From Pseudomonas viridiflava (GTDB taxonomy: Bacteria; Pseudomonadota; Gammaproteobacteria; Pseudomonadales; Pseudomonadaceae), in the NCBI RefSeq assembly GCF_001642795.1, contig NZ_LKEH01000016.1:1-64000 (forward strand): DNA of 64,000 nucleotides. Reading direction: 5' to 3'. Shown here in pieces: positions 57,430 through 64,000 of this stretch. The notes beneath the pieces were generated by a model. That model did no database searches. It saw only the letters and a program-made list of their open reading frames with translations, and had not been told where the DNA came from. A program made the position numbers and the translations under genes. Each line of letters begins with the position of its first letter. Position 1 is the first letter of the stretch.

Positions 57430-57617
57430 GGCTTCTGGAGAGTGCGGGCCGAAAACGCTTTGACCTGACGGCGCAGACGGAAGTTGTCGACGGCCAGCGT
57501 CACGGTCGTGATCAGACCCAGCACGGCAAACGCGTCCTGTCCCAGTTCCTTCCAGAACAGCGAGGCCAGAACGGCCATGGCGATTGCGGTGGCGAGCAAT
57601 GCGATCGAGTCTTTCAT
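57426..57617 (-). CDS. small membrane protein, 63 residues
   Basis: It has two hydrophobic segments: DSIALLATAIAMAVLASLFW (about 3-22) and DAFAVLGLITTVTLAVDN (about 28-45), followed by a basic tail (FRLRRQVKAFSART). No family recognised. AAAGGACGT gives a ribosome-binding site. It is probably co-transcribed downstream of the DUF2059 gene (28-base gap). Confidence 0.6.
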   Translation of the reverse strand: MKDSIALLATAIAMAVLASLFWKELGQDAFAVLGLITTVTLAVDNFRLRRQVKAFSARTLQKP

Positions 57618-57645
57618 AACGTCCTTTTTGATAACGACTGCCGGG

Positions 57646-58404
57646 TTACTGCGCGGGATTCAGACTCGACGTACTTTGCCCGACCGCAAGTCCTGCGCGG
57701 ATCGCGGCGAGCGCAGCCTGATAGTACGCCTGACCTTCCGGCGATTCGGCGAAGGTCGAAAACTCTTCCAGCTCCGGGTCCGACAGCTCGCGATAGACGT
57801 AGAGCAGTGTGTTGTTCAGATCGGCACTGATCTGCGCCATCAGACGCTCGCGCTGGCCTTCGAGCATGCCCTGCGCCTGACCGCCGCCCAACAGGCCGGG
57901 AATCATCTGGCTCAGGCTGTCGGCAGCCACACCGGCGATGGCGAGGCTGACTTCGGCACCGGCCTGTTTGGCGGGCAGTGCTTGCGCCAGATGTCCGATC
58001 AACAGCTGGCGGGTCGCGTCGGCTTCAATGTGCGGCAGCCCGTCGGCATGCTTGGCCAGTTGATCGGCGCGGGTCGCGGTCAGTTCGGCGTTGACGATCT
58101 TGCGGCCCAGTGGCGACTGGAAGAATTGCAGCGAGGGGTTGGGGTCTTTCAGCGTTTCACGCAGGCGTCGTGCAGCACGCTGATCCATCGCCTGCGGTGC
58201 AAAACGCTGATTGCTGTTATTGACCAGCGCCTGAAAAACCGCAGGTGGCAGGTTGTCCCGGTAGCGCTGTTGCGCAGCTTTCAAGGCATCGTTGAAGTGC
58301 GCGCGCTGGTCCGGCCAGCCTGCAGCCTTGTACAACTGGTCATAGCTGTCTGCCCAGGCAGGCGCAGTGCACAACATCAACAACAAAACAAACAAACGGC
58401 GCAT
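57646..58404 (-). CDS. secreted DUF2059-family protein
   Basis: Protein of 252 residues with a signal peptide (MRRLFVLLLMLCTAPAWA), probably periplasmic and helical. The C-terminal part (LSDPELEEFSTFAESPEGQAYY) is the DUF2059 pattern; no function is known. The start at 58404 is chosen over 58509 because an AGGAGT site lies seven bases upstream and the signal peptide begins there. Confidence 0.75.
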   Translation of the reverse strand: MRRLFVLLLMLCTAPAWADSYDQLYKAAGWPDQRAHFNDALKAAQQRYRDNLPPAVFQALVNNSNQRFAPQAMDQRAARRLRETLKDPNPSLQFFQSPLGRKIVNAELTATRADQLAKHADGLPHIEADATRQLLIGHLAQALPAKQAGAEVSLAIAGVAADSLSQMIPGLLGGGQAQGMLEGQRERLMAQISADLNNTLLYVYRELSDPELEEFSTFAESPEGQAYYQAALAAIRAGLAVGQSTSSLNPAQ

Positions 58405-58536
58405 TAGGGACTCCTGTCGGCAGGTCGCTATTCTCCGGGTGTTACCGGGGACTTGTCGAGTTATCACTGCCCTTGCGCAGCGAAATCTACCGCATATGAC
58501 GCGCCACATACGCGCCTCTGTCGGATTTCAGGGCTT

Positions 58537-59181
58537 ATGGATATGATGCGCCGCATGCGCATACCCTCCGATCACCCGCTGCTGCTACGAATCGTCGACG
58601 ACCTGGCCGCAAACGGCTGGTCGCAGCAGAATATTTTCCTGCCCGACAGTCTGACCCTCGAACTCGAACAAGAGTGCCGCAAGCGCGCTGCCGAAGGTGA
58701 ACTGGAGCCTGCCGGTATAGGCCGGGGGCTTGCGCATGAAGTGCGCGAGGGGATTCGCGGTGACCGGATCCAGTGGCTGGAGGCAGGTCAGGCAGACTGC
58801 TGCGACCGTTATCTGGAACTGATGGACAGCCTGCGTCAGGCGCTTAACCGCGGTCTGTTCCTGGGCCTTGAGGATTACGAAAGCCATTTCGCCCAGTATC
58901 CGCCCGGCGCCTTCTATCTGCGCCACGTGGACCGCTTCCGCGATGACGACAAACGCATGGTGTCGGCGGTGCTGTACCTCAACAACGCCTGGCTCCCGGA
59001 ACATGGCGGTCAGTTGCGCATGTACCTCAAGGACGAGGTGGCGTATGACGTGCAGCCTACGGGCGGTTGTCTGGTTGTGTTTCTCTCCGGCGAGATTCCC
59101 CATGAAGTGCTGCCCGCAACCCGGGACAGGCTGTCACTGACCGGCTGGTTCCGGCGTCGTGGCGACGAGGTTTTTCCTTAG
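58537..59181 (+). CDS. PHD-like 2-oxoglutarate/Fe(II) prolyl hydroxylase, candidate EF-Tu modifier
   Basis: Oxygenase of 214 residues in the P4Hc/EGL-9 family. Iron ligands: H130-x-D132 in YLRHVDRF and H189 in GEIPHEVLP; 2-oxoglutarate Arg198 in RDRLSLTGWF. Segments MVSAVLYLNNAWL and GGQLRMYL align with human PHD2 as I recall it. Pseudomonas PPHD of this type hydroxylates a proline of elongation factor Tu and links oxygen to translation. The start could also be 58555. Its 5' end is near the divergent DUF2059 gene. Confidence 0.82.
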   Translation: MDMMRRMRIPSDHPLLLRIVDDLAANGWSQQNIFLPDSLTLELEQECRKRAAEGELEPAGIGRGLAHEVREGIRGDRIQWLEAGQADCCDRYLELMDSLRQALNRGLFLGLEDYESHFAQYPPGAFYLRHVDRFRDDDKRMVSAVLYLNNAWLPEHGGQLRMYLKDEVAYDVQPTGGCLVVFLSGEIPHEVLPATRDRLSLTGWFRRRGDEVFP

Positions 59182-59306
59182 GTCGCGTCTTGAATTCGGC
59201 TGCACAGATTCATGAAAACACTTTCATCAAGTCGTTCAGCTGTTTTTACGCGGCTCGGGCTATCGTTGCACGGCCCGACATTACGTCGATCACGTCTGGA
59301 GACATC

Positions 59307-59744
59307 ATGAAGTCGCTATTTTCTGGAGTTGTCGTTGCAAGCGTTCTGCTGGGCGCTTCGATGCTGGTCAGCGCCGCTGACATCCCGCGCACCGCATCGG
59401 CGCCGGGTGCCGAGGTCTACATCATCTCGCCGAAGGATGGCGAGACCGTCACCTCGCCCTTCAAAGTGCAGTTTGGCTTGAAAGGCATGGGCGTTGCGCC
59501 TGCCGGTGTGGACGTCCCCGAGACCGGGCACCATCACCTCCTGATCGACGTGAAAGACCAGCCTGCGATGGATACGCCATTGCCGATGACTGACAACATC
59601 CGCCATTTCGGCAAGGGCCAGACCGAAACCGAAGTGAACCTGCCGCCGGGCCAGCACACCCTGCAACTGCTGGTGGGTGACAAGAGCCACATCCCGCTGA
59701 ACCCGAGCGTCGAGTCGAAGAAGATCACCATCAACGTGAAGTGA
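59307..59744 (+). CDS. secreted DUF4399-family protein
   Basis: Protein of 145 residues with a signal peptide (SGVVVASVLLGASMLVSA), probably periplasmic. The mature domain (VYIISPKDGETVTSPFKVQFGLKGMGVAPAG, TGHHHLLIDV, GKGQTETEVNLPPGQHTLQLL) is DUF4399, a beta-sandwich with a conserved HHH cluster that might bind metal. Function unknown. The start at 59307 follows CTGGAG. Confidence 0.8.
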   Translation: MKSLFSGVVVASVLLGASMLVSAADIPRTASAPGAEVYIISPKDGETVTSPFKVQFGLKGMGVAPAGVDVPETGHHHLLIDVKDQPAMDTPLPMTDNIRHFGKGQTETEVNLPPGQHTLQLLVGDKSHIPLNPSVESKKITINVK

Positions 59745-59786
59745 TGGGCGGCGTGCTGGCGATCTGCAGGGGACCGGCAGCCCATG

Positions 59787-59872
59787 ATGATCGTTCCTAC
59801 GCTCCGCGTGGGAATGCCGCCCAGGACGCTCCGCGTCCGCTCTTGAATGTGACGCAGAGCGTCACGGGTCGA
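59787..59872. repeat. palindromic intergenic repeat after the DUF4399 gene
   Basis: CGTTCCTACGCTCCGCGTGGG, GGACGCTCCGCGTCC and GTGACGCAGAGCGTCAC in series, the same order as in 1304-1390. It lies between convergent genes. Confidence 0.8.
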
Positions 59873-59915
59873 GGCGGACAGATGCAGACTTCAGCGCTTC
59901 TTCTGACCTGACGCC

Positions 59916-59939
59916 ATCGCCGGCAAGCCGCCTCCCACG
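59916..59939 (-). repeat. single REP arm near the end of yejF
   Basis: TCGCCGGCAAGCCGCCTCCCAC is one arm of the REP family seen at 28526 and 48000. No partner arm is seen within 100 bases. Confidence 0.75.
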
Positions 59940-59952
59940 GTTGCGATGCAGT

Positions 59953-61536
59953 TCAACCAAACACCAGCCCCGACGAGCGCAGCAGTTCCTGGGTGTAGGG
60001 CTGCTTTGGCGCGGCGAATATCTCCCTCGACGGGCCTTGCTCGACCACCTTGCCGTCCTTGATCACGATCAGGTCGTGCGCCAGCGCGTGTACCACCGCC
60101 AGGTCGTGGCTGATGAACAGGTACGTCAGGCCGTGACGAATCTGCAGGTCTCGCAGCAGTGCGACGATCTGTTTCTGCACGGTGCGGTCCAGCGCCGAGG
60201 TCGGTTCATCCAACAGGATCAGGTCCGGTTCCAGTACCAGTGCCCGGGCGATGGAAATGCGCTGGCGTTGGCCTCCGGAAAATTCATGCGGGTAACGATG
60301 CCGACTGGCCGGGTCCAGCCCGACTTCGCCCAGCACTCGGATCACGGTTTCCTCACGTTCTTTGGCTGTGCCAATACCATGCGTGACCAATCCCTCAGCG
60401 ATAATCTGCGCCACGGTCATGCGCGGGCTCAGGCTGCCGAACGGGTCCTGAAACACCACCTGCAACTGGCGACGCAGCGGACGCATCAAGTGCTGGCTGT
60501 GCAGGCTCAGTTCCTTGGTGCCGAAACGGATACTGCCTTCGGAGTCGACCAGCCGCAGGATGGCCTGACCCAGCGTGGACTTGCCCGAACCCGATTCGCC
60601 AACGATGCCCAGCGTCTTGCCCTTGAGCAGTTCGAAACTCACGCCATCCACCGCCTTCACAAACTGCGGCTCGCGCTTGAACCAGGACTTCGCCAACGGA
60701 AACCAGACCTTCAGGTCCAGCACCGACAGCAGCGTGTTGGTATGTGTCGAGGGCACCGGCTCGCCATCGGGCTCGGCGTTGATCAGCAACTGGCTGTATG
60801 GATGTTGCGGGCTATTGAACAGCGTCTCGCAGTCAGCCTGTTCGACGATCTCGCCCTCGCGCATCACGCAGACCCGCTGTGCGATGCGACGCACCAGATT
60901 GAGGTCATGGCTGATCAGCAACAGCGACATGTTCAGCCGCTGTTGCAGGGACTTGAGCAGTTCGAGGATTTTCACCTGCACCGTCACGTCCAGCGCTGTG
61001 GTCGGTTCGTCGGCGATCAACAGGTCAGGCTCGTTGGCCAGCGCCATGGCGATCATGATGCGCTGGCGTTGCCCGCCGGACAGTTGATGCGGGTACGCGG
61101 TGAGGCGCGACAGAGGATCCCGGATGCCGACCAGTTCCAGCAGCTCAAGGGTCCGATTCAAGGCGGCTTTGCCTTTCAGGCCCTTGTGGGTGACGAGGAT
61201 TTCGCCGATCTGTTTCTCGACCGTGTGCAGCGGGTTCAGCGAACTCATGGGCTCCTGAAAGATCATCGCCACCCGGTTGCCGCGCAGGCTGCGCAGTTGC
61301 TTGTCGCTGGCGCTGACCAGATCCAGCCCGTCATAACGAATCGAGCCCTGGGTGCTGACCGTCTTGCCCGGCAACAGACGCAGGATCGAATGCGCCGTCA
61401 CCGATTTGCCCGAGCCGGATTCGCCCACCAGCGCCAGGCATTCGCCACGCCGGATGTCGAGACTGACGCCATGCACCACTTCGTGACCGTTGAAGGCAAC
61501 GCGCAGATCACGTATTTCAATCAGGTTGTCGTGCAT
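59953..61536 (-). CDS. yejF: peptide ABC transporter fused ATPase (YejF-like)
   Basis: Protein of 527 residues with two ATPase domains. First: Walker [12 protein letters not shown] near 36, [28 protein letters not shown]. Second: [12 protein letters not shown] near 315, [29 protein letters not shown]. YejF of E. coli has the same layout. The start at 61536 has a GGAG site and lies one base after the yejE stop. Confidence 0.9.
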   Translation of the reverse strand: MHDNLIEIRDLRVAFNGHEVVHGVSLDIRRGECLALVGESGSGKSVTAHSILRLLPGKTVSTQGSIRYDGLDLVSASDKQLRSLRGNRVAMIFQEPMSSLNPLHTVEKQIGEILVTHKGLKGKAALNRTLELLELVGIRDPLSRLTAYPHQLSGGQRQRIMIAMALANEPDLLIADEPTTALDVTVQVKILELLKSLQQRLNMSLLLISHDLNLVRRIAQRVCVMREGEIVEQADCETLFNSPQHPYSQLLINAEPDGEPVPSTHTNTLLSVLDLKVWFPLAKSWFKREPQFVKAVDGVSFELLKGKTLGIVGESGSGKSTLGQAILRLVDSEGSIRFGTKELSLHSQHLMRPLRRQLQVVFQDPFGSLSPRMTVAQIIAEGLVTHGIGTAKEREETVIRVLGEVGLDPASRHRYPHEFSGGQRQRISIARALVLEPDLILLDEPTSALDRTVQKQIVALLRDLQIRHGLTYLFISHDLAVVHALAHDLIVIKDGKVVEQGPSREIFAAPKQPYTQELLRSSGLVFG

Positions 61537-61537
61537 G

Positions 61538-62560
61538 TCAGCTCCGGGGATCGAACGCGTCACGGCAGGCTTCGCCGATGAACACCAACAGGGACAGAAT
61601 CAGCGCCAGCGCGACGAAGGCGGTCAGGCCCAGCCACGGCGCCTGCAGATTGCGCTTGGCTTCGCCAATCAGCTCGCCCAGCGAGGCACTGCCTGCGGGC
61701 ATGCCGAAGCCGAGAAAATCCAGCGCGGTGAGGGTGGCGATGGAGCCCGTCACGATGAACGGCAGGTAGGTGAGCGTGCTGGTCATGGCGTTGGGCAGGA
61801 TGTGCCGCCACATCAGCGCGGCGTCGGTCAGACCCAGTGCGCGGGCCGCTTTGACGTATTCCAGATTGCGACCGCGCAGAAACTCGGCGCGCACCACGTC
61901 CACCAGCGACAGCCATGAAAACAGCGCCATGATCCCCAGCAGCCACCAGAAATTCGGCGACACGAAACCCGACAGAATGATCAGCAGGTACAGCACCGGC
62001 AGGCCCGACCAGATTTCCTGAATGCGCTGGCCGATCAGGTCGGTCATGCCGCCGTAATACCCCTGAATCGCCCCGGCACAGACTCCGATCACCGTGCTGA
62101 TCGCCGTCAGCAGCAGCGCGAACAGAATCGAAATCCGCGCCCCGAACAGCACCCGCGCCAGCACATCGCGCGCCTGTTCGTCGGTGCCCAGCCAGTTATG
62201 GCCATCGGGCGGGCTGGGCGAGGGTGCTTCCAGGTCGTAGTTGATGGTGTCGTAGCTGAACGGGATCGGCGCGAACATCATCCAGCCGTTCTTAGCCGCG
62301 ATCAGTTGGCGCACATAGTCGCTGGAATAATCCGGCTCAAAGGGCAGCTCGCCGCCGAAATCGGTTTCCATATAGGTATGAAACGCCGGGTAATACAGCT
62401 CGCCGTCATAGCTGAGCAGCAACGGCTTGTCATTGGCGATCAGCTCGCCGCACAGGCACACCAGCATCAGACCGACGAAGATCCACAACGACCACCAGCC
62501 GCGCCGGTTGGCCTTGAACAGCGCCATGCGTCGCTGGCTCTGGGGAGAGAACTCGAACAT
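61538..62560 (-). CDS. yejE: peptide ABC transporter permease (YejE-like)
   Basis: Inner-membrane permease of 340 residues, OppC type. N-terminal FEFSPQSQRRMALFKANRRGWWSL then helix 1; a long periplasmic insertion (about 45-130) typical of YejE; NWLGTDEQARDVLARVLFGARIS signature. The start ATG overlaps the yejB stop by one base (TGATG). Confidence 0.9.
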   Translation of the reverse strand: MFEFSPQSQRRMALFKANRRGWWSLWIFVGLMLVCLCGELIANDKPLLLSYDGELYYPAFHTYMETDFGGELPFEPDYSSDYVRQLIAAKNGWMMFAPIPFSYDTINYDLEAPSPSPPDGHNWLGTDEQARDVLARVLFGARISILFALLLTAISTVIGVCAGAIQGYYGGMTDLIGQRIQEIWSGLPVLYLLIILSGFVSPNFWWLLGIMALFSWLSLVDVVRAEFLRGRNLEYVKAARALGLTDAALMWRHILPNAMTSTLTYLPFIVTGSIATLTALDFLGFGMPAGSASLGELIGEAKRNLQAPWLGLTAFVALALILSLLVFIGEACRDAFDPRS

Positions 62561-63627
62561 CAGGCGCTCCTCGCGGAAAAATCGATGCGCGGATCGACCA
62601 GCATGTAGCACAGGTCACCCACCAGTTTGATCAGCAGGCCGAACAGGGTGAACAGGAACAGCGTGCCGAACACCACGGGATAATCCCGCGACACCGCCGC
62701 CTCGTAGCTCATGCGCCCCAGCCCGTCGAGGCCGAAGATGGTTTCGATCAGCAGCGAACCGGCGAAGAACACCTCGATCAGCGCCTGCGGAATACCGGCA
62801 ATGACCAGCAGCATGGCGTTGCGGAACACGTGGCCGTATAGCACGCGATGTTCCGTCAGGCCCTTGGCCCGCGCCGTGACCACGTACTGGCGGCTGATCT
62901 CGTTGAGAAAGCTGTTCTTGGTCAGGATGGTCAGTGTCGCGAAGCCGCCGATCACCAGCGACGTGACGGGCAGCACAAGGTGCCACAGGTAGTCCTTCAC
63001 CTTGCCCCAGGTGCCGAGGCTGTCGAAGTTTTCCGAGAACAGGCCCTGCGCCGGAAACCAGCTCAGGTAGCTGCCACCGGCAAACACCACGATCAACAGA
63101 ATCGCGAACAGAAACGCAGGCGTGGCATAGCCGATGATCACCAGCGTGCTGCTCCATACATCGAAGGCGCTGCCGTGCCGTACTGCCTTGCGAATGCCCA
63201 GCGGAATGGAGATCAGGTAGGTGATCAACGTCGCCCATAGCCCGAGCGACAGCGACACCGGCAGTTTCTGCGCGATCAGCTCGGTCACCGGCGCGCCGCG
63301 AAAGAAGCTGTTGCCGAAGTCCAGTTGTGCGTAGTTCTTGAGCATCAGCCACAGGCGTTCGTGCATCGGTTTGTCGAAACCGTAATGCTCCTTGATCGAC
63401 TCGATCAGCGCCGGGTCCAGACCGCGCGTGCTGCGGCTGGCAGTACCGCTTGAGGCCACTTCGCCGCCGCCTCCACCGACGCCGTTGGGGCTGAAACCCT
63501 GAATCCGTGCGATGGCCTGCTCCACCGGCCCGCCGGGGGCAGCCTGCACGATCAGAAAATTCACAATCAGAATGGCCAGCAGCGTAGGAATGATCAGCAG
63601 CAGGCGTCGGATTACGTAAGCCAGCAT
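62560..63627 (-). CDS. yejB: peptide ABC transporter permease (YejB-like)
   Basis: Inner-membrane permease of 355 residues, OppB type. First helix [24 protein letters not shown]; a glycine-rich periplasmic stretch ([13 protein letters not shown]) near 49-61; [23 protein letters not shown] signature. It lies one base after the yejA-like stop and overlaps yejE. Confidence 0.9.
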   Translation of the reverse strand: MLAYVIRRLLLIIPTLLAILIVNFLIVQAAPGGPVEQAIARIQGFSPNGVGGGGGEVASSGTASRSTRGLDPALIESIKEHYGFDKPMHERLWLMLKNYAQLDFGNSFFRGAPVTELIAQKLPVSLSLGLWATLITYLISIPLGIRKAVRHGSAFDVWSSTLVIIGYATPAFLFAILLIVVFAGGSYLSWFPAQGLFSENFDSLGTWGKVKDYLWHLVLPVTSLVIGGFATLTILTKNSFLNEISRQYVVTARAKGLTEHRVLYGHVFRNAMLLVIAGIPQALIEVFFAGSLLIETIFGLDGLGRMSYEAAVSRDYPVVFGTLFLFTLFGLLIKLVGDLCYMLVDPRIDFSARSA

Positions 63628-63628
63628 C

Positions 63629-64000
63629 TCAATGCTCCTTCGCAGCGGTGGTCTTGCTGCCGAGCGCAGCAGCCTGGGCGTTGGTCAGCGCGGTCGGGCT
63701 GATCTGCCACCAGGTTTCCAGGCCGACGTCGTAGATGGGCGCGGTGTCGGGCCTGCCGAAACGGTTGGCGTACACCAGCGGCGTGCCCTTGGAGAAGTAG
63801 TTGGGGATCATGTAATAGCCCCACTGCAACACCCGATCCAGCGCACGGGCGTAATGCACCATGTCGTTGCGGCTGTTGGCGGCCACCAGCCCGTCGATCA
63901 GAGTGTCCACGGCCGGGTTGCGCAGCACCATGGCGTTGGAACTGCCGACTTCGGTGGCGCTCTGCGAGCCGTACAGGTTGTAAAGATCACGGCCCGGCGA
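63629..64000 (-). CDS. yejA: peptide ABC transporter binding protein (YejA-like), cut by window end
   Basis: Only the last 123 residues are in the window; the gene continues past 64000. The visible part ([23 protein letters not shown]...[18 protein letters not shown]) matches the C-terminal lobe of YejA-type SBP_bac_5 proteins. It heads the yejABEF unit, which imports peptide-like compounds such as microcin C in E. coli; related Npp systems take up peptidyl-nucleoside antibiotics in P. aeruginosa. Confidence 0.85.
   Translation of the reverse strand, partial: SPGRDLYNLYGSQSATEVGSSNAMVLRNPAVDTLIDGLVAANSRNDMVHYARALDRVLQWGYYMIPNYFSKGTPLVYANRFGRPDTAPIYDVGLETWWQISPTALTNAQAAALGSKTTAAKEH

Noticed and set aside
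59941-61581. Plus-strand ORF of 546 codons opposite yejF
   Set aside because: Antisense shadow; the YejF reading has all Walker and signature motifs.

Overview
The window reads as chromosomal DNA of a fluorescent Pseudomonas, most likely of the P. syringae group. GC is high, genes are densely packed on both strands, and many proteins (RimA/RimB/RimK, AmgR/AmgS-like regulators, SpuC-H, a HacB-like acylase, a PHD-like oxygenase) are typical of the genus. Short palindromic intergenic repeats (GTTCCCACGCTC...GCGTGGG and GTGGGAGGCGGCTTGCCGGCGA types) also fit. No rRNA, tRNA, CRISPR array, phage or transposase gene was seen. The right end is cut inside a yejA-like gene.

Layout. 0.3-3 kb: ferric-type ABC binding protein and fused permease, without an ATPase. 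3.2-4.8 kb: gcvT-gcvH of the glycine cleavage system, without gcvP. 4.8-9.7 kb: DUF2388 protein, an orphan GspE/PilB-type ATPase, a divergent ACT-like protein/Lrp regulator pair, and a CYTH-CHAD protein. 9.8-17.3 kb: core metabolism (argE, argA, gshA, hotdog thioesterase, tex). 17.6-25.4 kb: envelope-stress two-component pair (ompR/amgR, envZ/amgS), the rimABK ribosome-modification operon, the heat-shock genes hslR and hslO, and pckA. 25.5-29.6 kb: accessory genes (two acetyltransferase genes, two unknown proteins in an AT-richer patch, a bicupin).

30-43 kb holds a long, tightly overlapped catabolic operon. It encodes a HAD hydrolase, a DAO-type flavoprotein, a peptide/opine-type ABC importer with a Tat-exported binding protein, and a three-subunit HcnABC/opine-oxidase-like flavodehydrogenase. 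An ArgE-like M20 deacylase and a GabD-like aldehyde dehydrogenase follow. Its substrate is unknown; this is the best candidate here for an undescribed system. The logic (import, flavin oxidation of a C-N bond, amide hydrolysis, aldehyde oxidation) suggests an N-substituted amino acid, opine or acylated polyamine.

43-53.6 kb is a polyamine locus. Two divergent gamma-glutamyl-polyamine-synthetase-like genes come first, then spuC (putrescine aminotransferase) and spuDEFGH (putrescine/spermidine ABC importer). The spuA amidotransferase that I recall from the P. aeruginosa locus is not here. 53.9-59.7 kb: HacB-like acyl-homoserine-lactone acylase, alpha/beta hydrolase, small membrane protein, DUF2059 protein, a PHD-like 2-oxoglutarate oxygenase (candidate EF-Tu prolyl hydroxylase) and a DUF4399 protein. 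59.9-64 kb: yejABEF-type peptide ABC importer on the minus strand.

Repeats sit in most gaps between operons. One lies between the iron binding protein and permease genes, and a REP doublet lies between spuC and spuD. Gene names come from recognising protein families and remembered synteny; no database search was run.
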